The notes under the pieces: generated by a model | What the model was told of the DNA's origin: nothing | The model's input: only the letters and a program-made list of their open reading frames with translations | The model's database searches: none | Translations under genes and position numbers: made by a program | Assembly: GCA_964342355.1 (NCBI GenBank) | Contig: CAYFFG010000005.1 | Location: forward strand, 62,001-126,000 | DNA length: 64,000 bases | Source of the DNA: Hirschia sp964342355 | Lineage (GTDB): Bacteria; Pseudomonadota; Alphaproteobacteria; Caulobacterales; Hyphomonadaceae | Direction: 5' to 3' | Shown here: piece by piece, positions 27,081 to 37,001 of the stretch | How positions within the stretch are numbered: position 1 is the first letter of the stretch | Layout of the letters: every line of letters starts with the position of its first letter

Positions 27081-29855
27081 TTAGAAGTCTTTAGTCAAAG
27101 TCATCATAAAGCTTCTTGGGCGCGCATACACGATCTCAGCATAGCCAGATGATGTCCCAAGTGAGGACGTACCGGCGACCGGGTAACGCTCGTCAGTCAG
27201 GTTTTCACCGCTGAAGGACAGGGTGAAACCATTGTCGTGCGCAAACGTGATTGAGCCGTTCAGCAATGTGATGGCGTCTGTCTGCGCGATGATGGCGGAG
27301 TTACCAGCGTCAAAGAATTGTGAGTCTGTGTAGCTCACATCCAGACGTGGGGTGAGGGTCACATTATTCCCCACTTGCCATTCGTAAGACACACCAACGT
27401 GCGCCTGAAGGTCCGGCGTGAACGGCAAGTCGCTGTCCACTGTCGCAATCGCTGTTGGTGTGACGCCGGAGATTGGCGCCGGGTCGTTGATCGAGTTGAA
27501 CTTGGCGTCCAGGTATCCAAGGCTGGCGTCGATGATCATTGACGAAACCGGCATATAGTAGAGTTCAAGTTCGGCGCCTGAGATCTCTGCTTCACCGGCG
27601 TTAAACAGCAATGGCACAACGCCCAGACGGTAAGTCATCTGAATGTCGTCATATGTTGTTGTGAAGATCGAACCGTTCAGGCGAACATTAGCTGCCGGGT
27701 TGGATTTGAAGCCCAATTCCCAGTTCTCAGCTGTTTCTTCGTTGAATGACAGCGGCAGGTTTCCGGGAGGCGCAGCGTTGTAGCGCTGGTTGAAGCCACC
27801 ACTTTTGAAGCCCTGAGAGAAGGACACGAATGTCATCAGGGATTCGTTCCAGCGGTATTGCGCGCTGGCGGAACCTGTAATGGAGTCAAAACTGACCTCG
27901 TGTGGGCCAGGGGTGATGAAGAGACATTCTGTCTGGCCTGGAGGGCCTGATGGGTTACAGAGCGTGTCCGCTGTTGGGATAGCAGGCTCTGGCGTGTCGA
28001 CACCGCCAACGTTGAAGAGCGTGCCGCCGATGGTTTTTTCTTCTTCAGTGTAGCGCAGGCCACCTGTGACGCTGAAGGCGTCGCTGAAATCGTAAGTCCA
28101 CTCGGTAAACGCAGCGAACGCTTCTGTTGTGAGGTTGACGCGCTGGGTGTCGTAAGACGTGCCCGGTGTCGCCAGTTGCACGATCAGGCGGTCGTTTGTC
28201 TCTTCATCGAAGTAGTAAAGACCAAACACACCATTGAGGCGGTCATACTCAAACTGCGCTTGCAGTTCCTGTGAGATCTGCTCGCTCTCACTTTCATATT
28301 GCGTGTGCAAAATGAGGATTGGCGTGTTGTCGGCGTCGCGAGACCCAGACCATTCAAGGTTACGCGCTGAAGAAATAGATTTCAGCGTCAGGTTTTCGTT
28401 GACGTTCCATTCTCCGATCAAGGAGAAGCCGTAGTTTTCGAGCGTGGAAACAGCGGGGAATGTGCCGCCGTTCAGTTCATCGCCTAAGTCCTGGAATTCG
28501 TTCGCACAGCGTGGGTCATCCAGTGTGGCGTTCGCTGTTGGCGGCGGGAATGACGCGCCCGGACATCCAGCCACAATAGAGCCGATGATCGGGAAGAGGG
28601 CGTTCGGGTTGATGTCCGCAAAGACAAATGGAGACCCGTTTTCATCTTCCTTGGCGTAGTCTGCGCGCAGGGTGAAGTTGACGGCTTCTGATGGCGTCCA
28701 CTCGGTTGTGACAAGACCGGAGATGGTGTCGTCATTACCAAGGTCGACACTGTCAAAGACACGCTCGACATAGCCATCGCGCTGACGCGTACCGACAGCG
28801 ACACGGGCGCCAAATTCATCAGTGGCCAAGAGGTCAAACGCACCGAACGCTTCAAACAGATTGTCTGTGCCAAGGCCGACACGAACTGTGTTGCCTGCGC
28901 CTGGACGGTTCGATGTCATCAGGACCGCGCCACCAATGGTGTTACGACCAAACAGCGTGCCTTGCGGACCACGCAACACTTGTACGTTGGCGATGTCGCG
29001 GAAATCCATCGCGCCACCTACTGAGCGGCCAATGTAAACGTCGTCGATATAAAGGCCCACACCTGGGTCAACCGCGCCGGTTGCGTCAGTCTGACCGATA
29101 CCGCGGATAAAGACCTGAGCGGATGAGTTGTTACCTGTCAGCGTGCCGTAGCTTGTGAATTGCAGGTTCGGCACGATCTGGTCGAGGTCTGTTGTCGCGG
29201 TGATGCCCTGACGCGCAAGCGCTTCTGCGGACACGATGGACACAGACACCGGCACGTCCTGAAGGCTTTCTTCGCGGCGACGCGCAGTTACAGTGATAAC
29301 GTCTAACGTGCGGTTTTCTTCTGCCTGGGTTGGTGTGTTTGCGTCTTGCGCGCTTGCTGTCCCCGTAAAGATCGACGTGAGCGCTGTTGCGCCAGCAAGC
29401 AAGCCGAGCTTTGTCTTTTTATTATTCATTTCTACTTCCTCCCGATCGATAGCTTTCACATCCGGTCGCGTAACGATCGAAATCGCGCCGGAGCGGGTCA
29501 GCTGCCCAATCAGGGGGGTGTCGATGAGTGCGGCGTCGAGCGCTTGTTCCAGAGTGTAGTCACCGTCGAGCGGTCTGGACTTTACGCCTTTTGCTGCGTC
29601 TGCCGGAAGAATGAGCGAGACATTGTACTTTTCTGCAATCACGTTGAGCGCATCATGTACGCTCATGGACGGCATATTGACGTGGATGCGCGCTTGCGCT
29701 TCCTCGGCAGCACTTGGTCCTGCGCCGGACATTGCCAACACCGCTGTCATGCATGTGACTGCGAGTATTTTCTGTGACCGGCCTGTGTTTCCTCCCGCAC
29801 AGGTTACGTTCCTGATTTTTGGCCTCCCGCTCTTTAAGATCCAGCGCTGGTTCAA
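27081..29855 (-). CDS. TonB-dependent outer-membrane receptor with N-terminal STN domain
   Basis: A 924-residue receptor. An N-terminal leader (KILAVTCMTAVLAMSGAGPSA) precedes an STN domain (about 55-135), used by FecA-type receptors to signal to FecR. Then come a TonB box region (LDVITVTARRREESLQDVPV), a plug domain (GIGQTDATGAVDPGVGLYID, NVQVLRGPQGTLFGRNTIGG) and the beta-barrel ending in Phe (FMMTLTKDF). It begins with TTG at 29855, preceded by AGGGGAA. A second strong site, GGGAGG, precedes an internal ATG at 29429 that starts another complete signal peptide. It is the third gene of a sigma-FecR-receptor set; the ligand is unknown. Confidence 0.9.
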   Translation of the reverse strand: MNQRWILKSGRPKIRNVTCAGGNTGRSQKILAVTCMTAVLAMSGAGPSAAEEAQARIHVNMPSMSVHDALNVIAEKYNVSLILPADAAKGVKSRPLDGDYTLEQALDAALIDTPLIGQLTRSGAISIVTRPDVKAIDREEVEMNNKKTKLGLLAGATALTSIFTGTASAQDANTPTQAEENRTLDVITVTARRREESLQDVPVSVSIVSAEALARQGITATTDLDQIVPNLQFTSYGTLTGNNSSAQVFIRGIGQTDATGAVDPGVGLYIDDVYIGRSVGGAMDFRDIANVQVLRGPQGTLFGRNTIGGAVLMTSNRPGAGNTVRVGLGTDNLFEAFGAFDLLATDEFGARVAVGTRQRDGYVERVFDSVDLGNDDTISGLVTTEWTPSEAVNFTLRADYAKEDENGSPFVFADINPNALFPIIGSIVAGCPGASFPPPTANATLDDPRCANEFQDLGDELNGGTFPAVSTLENYGFSLIGEWNVNENLTLKSISSARNLEWSGSRDADNTPILILHTQYESESEQISQELQAQFEYDRLNGVFGLYYFDEETNDRLIVQLATPGTSYDTQRVNLTTEAFAAFTEWTYDFSDAFSVTGGLRYTEEEKTIGGTLFNVGGVDTPEPAIPTADTLCNPSGPPGQTECLFITPGPHEVSFDSITGSASAQYRWNESLMTFVSFSQGFKSGGFNQRYNAAPPGNLPLSFNEETAENWELGFKSNPAANVRLNGSIFTTTYDDIQMTYRLGVVPLLFNAGEAEISGAELELYYMPVSSMIIDASLGYLDAKFNSINDPAPISGVTPTAIATVDSDLPFTPDLQAHVGVSYEWQVGNNVTLTPRLDVSYTDSQFFDAGNSAIIAQTDAITLLNGSITFAHDNGFTLSFSGENLTDERYPVAGTSSLGTSSGYAEIVYARPRSFMMTLTKDF

Positions 29856-29883
29856 TTCCCCTATATCGCATAACGATCTTTTT

Positions 29884-30960
29884 TTATTTTTTCTCTTCCA
29901 GCCTCACAAGATCCATCTGATTTTCGCCGCGATAAACTGCTTTCACCCCAAAGGTGACATCTAACGCCTCGATAAGCGAATCCACAGCGCCAATCTCAAA
30001 TCGGCCGCCAACACTGAGTTGTTGAAGTTCAGGGTCAGGAATATTGATTTTCATATTCGTATAGCGACTGACTTCGTCAACGATAGAGTGCAGTGGCGCA
30101 TCCTCAAAGACGATAAATCCCTGCTTCCAGGCCAATTGACGATCCAGTTCCGGGGTTTGAACGACATCGAGCAGAAGGGGAGAACCCTTTTTGACAGTGA
30201 CTTTCTCCAAAGGTTCGATACGAACCGGTTGGGGCAGCAGCGGCGCATCCGGCGCTTTGAAGTGTTGGAGTACGTCGCCCAGCTCTACTGCGCCTTCAAC
30301 GACAATGACCGAGACTTCATCGTCCAGAGCGCGAACGGAAAAGGCTGTGCCGACAGCACGCACCACTTTGTCACGCACATGAATGACAAAAGGTCGGTCC
30401 GGGTCGTGAGCGACATCGTAATAGGCTTCGCCCTCCAGCATTGAAATTGTGCGCTGCGTATCGCTGTAGTCCACCTCAACCACGGTTTTGGTGTTCATCT
30501 GGATGGTTGAGCCGTCTTCAAGCGTCAGCGTGCGCTGCTCGCCGACATTGGTGGCGAAAAGGGTGGGGCTGTCGGATTGGGGCGCAAGGACACGGACAGC
30601 TTGTGGCCCAATGGCGACAAGGGCAAAGGCTGCAACAAGGCCAGACAACACCAGGCGTCTTTTCTGTAAAAAACTGCTTGCGCGTGAGGCTGATTGGCAA
30701 GGTGCGAGCGCGTCTCGCACATGCTTGCTGACATGAGTGAAGAAATCATCTGCGCCATCCCAGACGCTGGCCCATTTCAACAAAGCGTCTTTGTGAGCGA
30801 CATTGGCATTCAACCAATTGCTTAGTTTGCGTTTATCTCGCGCTTTCAGGCGACCAGAATCAAGTTTGATGACCCAGTCAATCGCTTGTGCGTCAATTTC
30901 GCTAAGCTGTTCCTGATCAGGAAGATGCAGAATGGAGGATGAGGCGTTATCTTTTGTCAC
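29884..30960 (-). CDS. FecR-family anti-sigma/sensor protein
   Basis: A 358-residue inner-membrane regulator. N-terminal DUF4880 segment (AIDWVIKLDSGRLKARDKRK, LSNWLNANVAHKDALLKWAS), a membrane helix (LVLSGLVAAFALVAIG), the periplasmic FecR domain (QRTLTLEDGSTIQMNTKTVV, TISMLEGEAYYDVAHDPDRP) and a C-terminal STN-like part (FEDAPLHSIVDEVSRYTNMK). It should carry the signal from the STN domain of the receptor to the ECF sigma factor. It overlaps the sigma gene by 4 bases, showing coupling. Confidence 0.92.
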   Translation of the reverse strand: MTKDNASSSILHLPDQEQLSEIDAQAIDWVIKLDSGRLKARDKRKLSNWLNANVAHKDALLKWASVWDGADDFFTHVSKHVRDALAPCQSASRASSFLQKRRLVLSGLVAAFALVAIGPQAVRVLAPQSDSPTLFATNVGEQRTLTLEDGSTIQMNTKTVVEVDYSDTQRTISMLEGEAYYDVAHDPDRPFVIHVRDKVVRAVGTAFSVRALDDEVSVIVVEGAVELGDVLQHFKAPDAPLLPQPVRIEPLEKVTVKKGSPLLLDVVQTPELDRQLAWKQGFIVFEDAPLHSIVDEVSRYTNMKINIPDPELQQLSVGGRFEIGAVDSLIEALDVTFGVKAVYRGENQMDLVRLEEKK

Positions 30961-31541
30961 GGGCTTTTCTCAGTGCTCGCTTTGTCTGGAGTAACGACAT
31001 TCCCTCCCGTCTGCCCAGGTCTGTTCGGGATATCTGTGTATCCTCTTTCCTGTAGCAGTCGTCCGCAGCGCTTAAGCGCTTTCGTTAAATGGTTTTCGAC
31101 GGTTTTCACCGATATGCCGAGTTCTTTGGCAATTTGCTTGTTTGGATAACCGTAGAGTTTGCGCATGATAAACACCCGCCGGCATTGCTCCGGCAGGGAT
31201 GACACGGCTTCGGCGAACACGCCAAACTTATTGCGTTCATGCAGAGCCGTATCAACAGAGGTGTCCGCGTCCGGTAGCTCGTGCAGGTCGATTTCACTAA
31301 ACCGCGCACGGGCGCGGCGCTTGAAATTTTTAAACACGATATTGCGCGCAATCATGAAGAGATAAGCGCGGGGGTTATCCATTCTGCCGCCGCGGCCTTC
31401 ATTCTCCAACGCCTTCAGATAGGTTTCCTGGAGGATGTCGTCGACCTCTGTTTCATCTACAAAACGTCGGACCAGCCATCCGGCGATAACCGCACGGCTG
31501 TTTTCAAACGCTTCGAGAAGAGACGTGTCCTTAGACAACAT
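30957..31541 (-). CDS. ECF RNA polymerase sigma factor (FecI-like)
   Basis: A 194-residue sigma-70 family protein with only regions 2 and 4. Region 2: VDETEVDDILQETYLKALEN and AYLFMIARNIVFKNFKRRAR. Region 4 helix-turn-helix: PEQCRRVFIMRKLYGYPNKQ, IAKELGISVKTVENHLTKAL. It is followed by fecR-like and TonB-receptor genes, the standard cell-surface signalling order. It probably drives the receptor gene when the ligand is bound. Confidence 0.93.
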   Translation of the reverse strand: MLSKDTSLLEAFENSRAVIAGWLVRRFVDETEVDDILQETYLKALENEGRGGRMDNPRAYLFMIARNIVFKNFKRRARARFSEIDLHELPDADTSVDTALHERNKFGVFAEAVSSLPEQCRRVFIMRKLYGYPNKQIAKELGISVKTVENHLTKALKRCGRLLQERGYTDIPNRPGQTGGNVVTPDKASTEKSP

Positions 31542-31665
31542 CGACCCCTTAAATCAGAAACTGGCGTCACAATGCTATTATTTATAGCATTTCACACATG
31601 TTGCGCGCCTTGCAAGTTTAAGAGGCGATGATGGGTGTTTCCCCCTACAAGGAAAGACGAAGAAT

Positions 31666-32469
31666 CTATCCGTCTGTGAAATTTCCTTCCCGTTTTTCCA
31701 TACCGGCCATGACGGCCTCCACCTGATTAGGCGATCCGATGAGTTCTTCCTGTGCGGCTGCCTCAGCGATCAGCGCTTCTTCGGTCGTGCGGTCTGGCAG
31801 AGCGTTATAAAGCGCTTTGGATTTTTGCACGGCGTCAGGACTTCGGCTGGCAATCTCCGTGGCAAGTTTCATGGCGTCTTCATGTGGTGTTTCGCTGACA
31901 TGAGTGGCGAAACCATATGTCTTTGCTTCTTCGCCAGAGAATACGCGCGCTGTGTACGTGAGCTCCCGGATCACATCTTCACGCGCTAGATAGCGCATGA
32001 TGGGGGTGGAACTCATGTCGGGCACCAATCCCCATTTGGATTCCATGATCGACATCTTGGCTTGTGGATGAACGATGCGGATGTCTGAGGCGAGCATAAG
32101 CTGGAAACCGCCGCCAAGCGCAGGGCCATGGACGGCGGCGATCACAGGCGCTCGCAATTCACGCCAGCCCCAGATACACTGTTGGGGTTTATTGGTGATG
32201 CCGTGTGTACGTTCGGTGAGGTTACGCGTGGACTTTTTGCGCTCCCCGCTCGCCATCGCAGAGAAGTTCGCCATATCCAGTCCGGCGCAGAAACCACGCC
32301 CTTCGCCAGACATGACGACACATCGAACAGACTTATCTTTGTTAAGGTTTTCCGCTGTCTCGATCAGCGCATCCATCATGGCGTAATCTAGGGCGTTGAG
32401 CTTGTCGGCGCGGACGAGTTTGACATCAGCGACGCCATTTTTGATGTCGACTTTAATTCTTTCTTCCAT
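31666..32469 (-). CDS. Enoyl-CoA hydratase/isomerase (crotonase family)
   Basis: A 267-residue crotonase-fold protein: VKLVRADKLNALDYAMMDAL, the oxyanion-hole loop SGEGRGFCAGLDMANF and the second loop APVIAAVHGPALGGGFQLML, ASDIRIVHPQAKMSIMESKW. Catalytic Glu of true hydratases is replaced or shifted in KWGLVPDMS, so the exact reaction (hydration, isomerisation or another) is open. It acts on acyl-CoA in the cytoplasm. Not in an obvious operon. Confidence 0.9.
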   Translation of the reverse strand: MEERIKVDIKNGVADVKLVRADKLNALDYAMMDALIETAENLNKDKSVRCVVMSGEGRGFCAGLDMANFSAMASGERKKSTRNLTERTHGITNKPQQCIWGWRELRAPVIAAVHGPALGGGFQLMLASDIRIVHPQAKMSIMESKWGLVPDMSSTPIMRYLAREDVIRELTYTARVFSGEEAKTYGFATHVSETPHEDAMKLATEIASRSPDAVQKSKALYNALPDRTTEEALIAEAAAQEELIGSPNQVEAVMAGMEKREGNFTDG

Positions 32470-32613
32470 ATTTCATGAACGTGTGAAACACGGTCCTCCC
32501 AGCTGGCTGTTGTTACCGGAATCCTTAAGAGATTAACCTTAGTAATTAACGGTCTAACAATTGGTTTTTGTTATAGCTGTGCGGGACTGAGAAAAGCAAC
32601 GCGAGGCTATCCC

Positions 32614-33348
32614 GTGAAATCTGCCAAGCTTTTGACATGCGCGCTACCATCTTTGCTTGCGGTGTCCGCTCATGCGGAAGAGGGGGGCTTCATCCAATGG
32701 AGTTCGTCCAATATCCAGGTACTACGCGGCAGTCAGTTTGAAGTGGGCCCGGAAGAGCGTACGATTGTGACGCTGGAACACGCCAACAGCTGGAAGTATG
32801 GCGACTTTTTTGCGTTTGCTGACCTTATTTGGCCGGATGAGGGCGACGCCACACAATATGCTGAATTTTCGCCGCGCTTTTCATTGTCGAAAATGACGGG
32901 TCAGGAATTTAAGGCGGGACCGATCAAGGACTTGTCTGTCTCCACGACAATCGAAACACCAAAGGATCGCAAGGCGCGGTTTTTGTATGGACTGGGTGTT
33001 GATTTTGACGTTCCGGGTTTTGCGTATTTCAAAACAAATTTCTACGTGCGTGACGATCCCGCCTTAGATGATTCCACATGGCAGGCCACATTGGTCTGGA
33101 AGAAGCCATTTAACATTGGAAACACCAAATGGGTGACTGAAGGCTTTGCTGATTTTTCCGGGGCAGAAGGAACATCTGCGGCAAACCAATTCATCGTCCC
33201 GCGCGTGTTGATGGATGTTGGCGCAGCGTCGGGCGGCGCCAAAGATACGTTCTTTGTCGGCGTGGAATACTCTTATTGGCGCAACAAGTTCGGCATTGAT
33301 GGCGTCACTGAATCCAACCCGCAACTACAAGCAAAATTGGTCTTCTAA
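32614..33348 (+). CDS. Tsx/OmpK-like outer-membrane channel
   Basis: A 244-residue exported protein with a signal peptide (LLTCALPSLLAVSAHAEEGG) and the nucleoside-channel pattern WSSSNIQVLRG, ERTIVTLEHANSWKYGDFFA, FADL; it ends in Phe, as outer-membrane barrels do. Tsx family members let nucleosides and similar small molecules pass. It starts with GTG. Its stop overlaps the ATG of the large histidine kinase (TAATG), so channel and kinase are co-translated. Confidence 0.85.
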   Translation: MKSAKLLTCALPSLLAVSAHAEEGGFIQWSSSNIQVLRGSQFEVGPEERTIVTLEHANSWKYGDFFAFADLIWPDEGDATQYAEFSPRFSLSKMTGQEFKAGPIKDLSVSTTIETPKDRKARFLYGLGVDFDVPGFAYFKTNFYVRDDPALDDSTWQATLVWKKPFNIGNTKWVTEGFADFSGAEGTSAANQFIVPRVLMDVGAASGGAKDTFFVGVEYSYWRNKFGIDGVTESNPQLQAKLVF

Positions 33349-36300
33349 TGACGTTTGACTACACCAAAGCTCTCAAGGTTGCGTTGTTGGCGCTTGCTTA
33401 CTTCATCGTGGGCAAGTTCTCGTTGTTGTTGGCAATTCCGCCGGGTTTTGCGACCCCAGTCTGGCCAGCGGCCGGGATCGCGCTGGCGGCGGTCCTCATC
33501 TGGGGGCGGGCGATGCTGCCGGGCGTGTTTGTGGGATCTTTCGCTACTAACATGCTGGTTTCATCAGAAGCTGGCGCAGATATCTTTGCTTTTGGCCCGA
33601 TCATGGTCGCGCTTGGTATTGCGGTTGGCGCGACAGTTCAGGCCGCTATCGGCGCACGGCTGGTGAGCCGGTCTGTCAATGTCACAGACACGCTGGAAAA
33701 CCCAAAATCGGTCATATCGCTCATACTTTGCGGCGGGGCGGTAGCGTGCTTGATCAATGCTATTGTTGGTCCGCTGGTCTTGATCACTGCCGGGTTTATC
33801 TCGTTCGGACAGTTGGGCGTCAGCGTTATTACCTGGTGGGTGGGCGATGTGATCGGCGTCATCCTGTTCGCGCCAGCTTTGTTGCTCCTGTTCAATGACC
33901 GCGTGTCGTCCTTCAGAAAATGCGTTGTGACGCTGCCAATCCTGATTTTTTCCAGCATTGCGATCTTTGTGTTCTTCAACACCAAGGAGATTGAAGAGGA
34001 TAAGAGCCAGCGCGCATTCGATGTGGCCGCACGGGAAATGTCCTCTGAGTTTGAAAAAGATATTGAAGTCTATCTCAATATTCTGTCGGCCAATGAGCGT
34101 TTCATCAAAGCGTCCAGTTTTATCACCGCTGATGAATTCGTCACGTTCACGCGCGGCTTTACGTCAAAGTATGACACGATCCAGTCCTTGTCCTGGAACC
34201 CTAAAATCACCCACGATCGACGCGCCGAACACGAACAAAATGTGCGCGCTCAGGGTTTTCCTGATTATACGGTTAAAGACCGTTTTGGCGTTGGAAAGAT
34301 CGAGCCAGCCGACACGCGCATGGTATATTTCCCAATTGCATATCTTTCCCCAGTGGAGGGCAATGAAGCCGCTCAGGGGTACGACACATATGGCCCGGAT
34401 ATTCTGACAAATAATGTGCGTCGCCGCGTCCTCAACCAGGCGCGGGACGAAGCGCGCCCCATCACAACGGGCCGCATCGCATTGGTTCAGGCAGAAGATC
34501 AGTACGGCATGATCATCTATCACCCTGTGTTTGAGGGTGAACTGGATGGCGTATCTGTCGAAGATCGTCGTGCGCGTCTTACCGGTTATGTTGCTGGCGT
34601 GTTTGTCATGCCAAAAATGCTCTCCGGTTTACAGGAATTGGCTAATGAGAACGGCGTGGACCTAGTTCTGAATGACATCACTGCCGGACAGCTGATGTAT
34701 GATTCACGCACGCCTGATTTTAAAGAACCAGCCAAACCGATTTCGCCCGCGCCGCACCTTTTAACGAGCAAGACCGAATTGGATGTTGCCGGTCACAAGT
34801 GGGAACTGACTTTCGTTGAGCAATCGCTTTCCGGGGCGTCGCACAAAAGCTGGCATCTCTGGTATCTGCTTGTGCTCGGACTAATCGTGTCAGCAGCTTT
34901 TGGCATTTTGATCATTGTTATTTCTGCGCGCACTGATGCGATGCAGAAACAGTTGAGCGAAGAAAAAAGCCAGTCTGATCGTGAAGACAGAAAAGCGACC
35001 CTGATTGCGCCAGTCCTATCATCGCTGGTGGTGATGATTGTATCTCTTGGGGTTTGGCAACAGTTCAAAGCGCAAGAACAGAATTTGGTCAAAACAATCA
35101 TTGATCAGGAAAAACAAACGGTTGAGCAGGTAATTGCCCAGAAATTTGAAAATAGTGTCGTTGCGATCCAGCGCATGGCGCAGCGTTGGGAGGCGGCGGA
35201 GGGCACTCCGAAGGCGCAATGGATTGCGGACGCCAGAAACTATGTGAAGGGGTTTGAACCGCTGACCACTGTGGAGTGGGTGGATGACACCTACCACGTC
35301 CAGTGGGTTTATCCTCTGATCGGCAATGAAAAAGCTATTGGATTGAACATTGCTTTTAATGACGAGCGTAAAGAAGCGCTGAAAGGGGCGGCGGAAGCTA
35401 ACAAGATTACAATTACGCCGCCGCTGGATCTGGTGCAGGGATATCGCGCCGTTATCGCTTATGTGCCGATCCACGTGAATGGTCAGTTCGATGGCTTCAT
35501 GGTGGGGATATTCGATCCGGAAATCATGTTGATGGAAACCCTGCCTGAAGAGCAGCTGAACCAGATAGACGTTGTGGTTCAGGACGCTGAGAAGGTCATT
35601 TTCCAGAACAGTCTTGAACAGGGGGTGACTGAATTCTACGCCGAAGGAGAGATCCCACTTTACAATCGGTCCTGGAAGGTCGGCATCAACCCGAAACCCA
35701 GCCTGATGAACGCACATAAATCGTCGTTGCCGGAGCTGGCGCTCATGGGCGGTCTGTTGATTTCGCTTCTGGTTGGTTTTGCAGTTTACATGTTTATCAT
35801 CTCGCAAAAACGCAGCGCGCTTCTCTTTAAGCGGACCAATATCCTGCGCATTAGTGAAGCTGAATTGCGCCGGACCGGGGAAAAATTATCCCTCATTCTG
35901 GATAATGCAGGTGAGGGGATTTACGGGCTTGATGTTCATGGCCGCACCACCTTTGCGAACAACGCCGCGCTTAAGATGCTGGGGTACGAGCTGGAAGAAA
36001 TGCTCAACGAGTCCCAACATAAACTGATCCACCATCACCATGAAGACGGATCAGTTTATCCGCGCGAAGAGTGCAATATCTACAGGTCGATGATTGACGG
36101 AAAAGTCCGCACAGAAGACAAGGAAGTTTTCTGGACGAAGGATGGCGACCCAATCCCGGTCGAGTATACCAGCAAGCCAATACTTGATCGAAACGGTACG
36201 GTAACAGGTGCGGTGGTGGTGTTCCGCGACATCACAGAACGCAGGCAAATGGACATTATGAAGAATGAGTTCGTGTCCACTGTGAACCATGAATTACGCA

Positions 36301-36989
36301 CGCCGCTGACCTCAATCAGAGCTGCGCTCGACATGTTGAAAGTGAAGTCGGAAAATCAGCTGGACGCCTCAAGCAAGCGTCTGCTTCACTTATCTCATGA
36401 GAACTGTACGCGTCTGTCCAACCTGGTGAATGATATTCTCGACATGGAAAAGATCGCGGCTGGGCGCATGGAATATTTCCGCGAAGACGTCGAGATAGGC
36501 CAGTTGGTCGAGCACATCGTTGAGCAGAACCAGAATTTTGCTGACAAGCATAACGTGCGGCTGCGCGTGGATAAGCAGATTGAGGATGTGACCTGTTATC
36601 TGGATGAAGGCCGGTTTAACCAGGCGCTGTCCAACCTCTTGTCAAACGCGGCGAAATTCTCTCCAGAGGGTGAGGTTGTCACGGTGACGATTGCAGAAGA
36701 AACAGATCAATCCATCCGTATTTCTGTTTCCGACAACGGACCGGGTATCGCTGAGGAATTCCGCTCCAAGATCTTCGGCAAGTTCATGCAGGCAGATACG
36801 TCGACCACCCGTTCCAAGGGCGGGACAGGGCTTGGCCTCAACATCACTAAATCCATTATTGAGGCGTTTAAAGGATCTGTCGGCTTTGACACAGAGATCG
36901 GGAAAGGCACGACATTCTACTTTATCCTGCCGAAGCGATCCCAATCTATGCTCAACGCGGACGAGCGCCTGTCAGCGGTTGGGGAGTAG
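33348..36989 (+). CDS. MASE1-CHASE-CHASE-PAS sensor histidine kinase
   Basis: A 1213-residue membrane kinase. Residues 1-195 are a MASE1 multi-helix domain (TPVWPAAGIALAAVLIWGRA). About 215-400 is a periplasmic CHASE domain (SLSWNPKITHDRRAEHE). After two helices near 505-525 and 563-580 comes a second CHASE-like periplasmic part (VEWVDDTYHVQWVYPLIGNE, QGYRAVIAYVPIHVNGQFDG), a helix near 810, a PAS domain (AGEGIYGLDVHGRTTFANNA), HisKA with phospho-His 981 (VNHELRTPLTS) and HATPase (SVSDNGPGIAEE, GTGLGLNITKSIIEA). Co-translated with the upstream porin; the receiver gene downstream is convergent. Confidence 0.93.
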   Translation: MTFDYTKALKVALLALAYFIVGKFSLLLAIPPGFATPVWPAAGIALAAVLIWGRAMLPGVFVGSFATNMLVSSEAGADIFAFGPIMVALGIAVGATVQAAIGARLVSRSVNVTDTLENPKSVISLILCGGAVACLINAIVGPLVLITAGFISFGQLGVSVITWWVGDVIGVILFAPALLLLFNDRVSSFRKCVVTLPILIFSSIAIFVFFNTKEIEEDKSQRAFDVAAREMSSEFEKDIEVYLNILSANERFIKASSFITADEFVTFTRGFTSKYDTIQSLSWNPKITHDRRAEHEQNVRAQGFPDYTVKDRFGVGKIEPADTRMVYFPIAYLSPVEGNEAAQGYDTYGPDILTNNVRRRVLNQARDEARPITTGRIALVQAEDQYGMIIYHPVFEGELDGVSVEDRRARLTGYVAGVFVMPKMLSGLQELANENGVDLVLNDITAGQLMYDSRTPDFKEPAKPISPAPHLLTSKTELDVAGHKWELTFVEQSLSGASHKSWHLWYLLVLGLIVSAAFGILIIVISARTDAMQKQLSEEKSQSDREDRKATLIAPVLSSLVVMIVSLGVWQQFKAQEQNLVKTIIDQEKQTVEQVIAQKFENSVVAIQRMAQRWEAAEGTPKAQWIADARNYVKGFEPLTTVEWVDDTYHVQWVYPLIGNEKAIGLNIAFNDERKEALKGAAEANKITITPPLDLVQGYRAVIAYVPIHVNGQFDGFMVGIFDPEIMLMETLPEEQLNQIDVVVQDAEKVIFQNSLEQGVTEFYAEGEIPLYNRSWKVGINPKPSLMNAHKSSLPELALMGGLLISLLVGFAVYMFIISQKRSALLFKRTNILRISEAELRRTGEKLSLILDNAGEGIYGLDVHGRTTFANNAALKMLGYELEEMLNESQHKLIHHHHEDGSVYPREECNIYRSMIDGKVRTEDKEVFWTKDGDPIPVEYTSKPILDRNGTVTGAVVVFRDITERRQMDIMKNEFVSTVNHELRTPLTSIRAALDMLKVKSENQLDASSKRLLHLSHENCTRLSNLVNDILDMEKIAAGRMEYFREDVEIGQLVEHIVEQNQNFADKHNVRLRVDKQIEDVTCYLDEGRFNQALSNLLSNAAKFSPEGEVVTVTIAEETDQSIRISVSDNGPGIAEEFRSKIFGKFMQADTSTTRSKGGTGLGLNITKSIIEAFKGSVGFDTEIGKGTTFYFILPKRSQSMLNADERLSAVGE

Positions 36990-37001
36990 GCTGTAGAGCG
37001 T

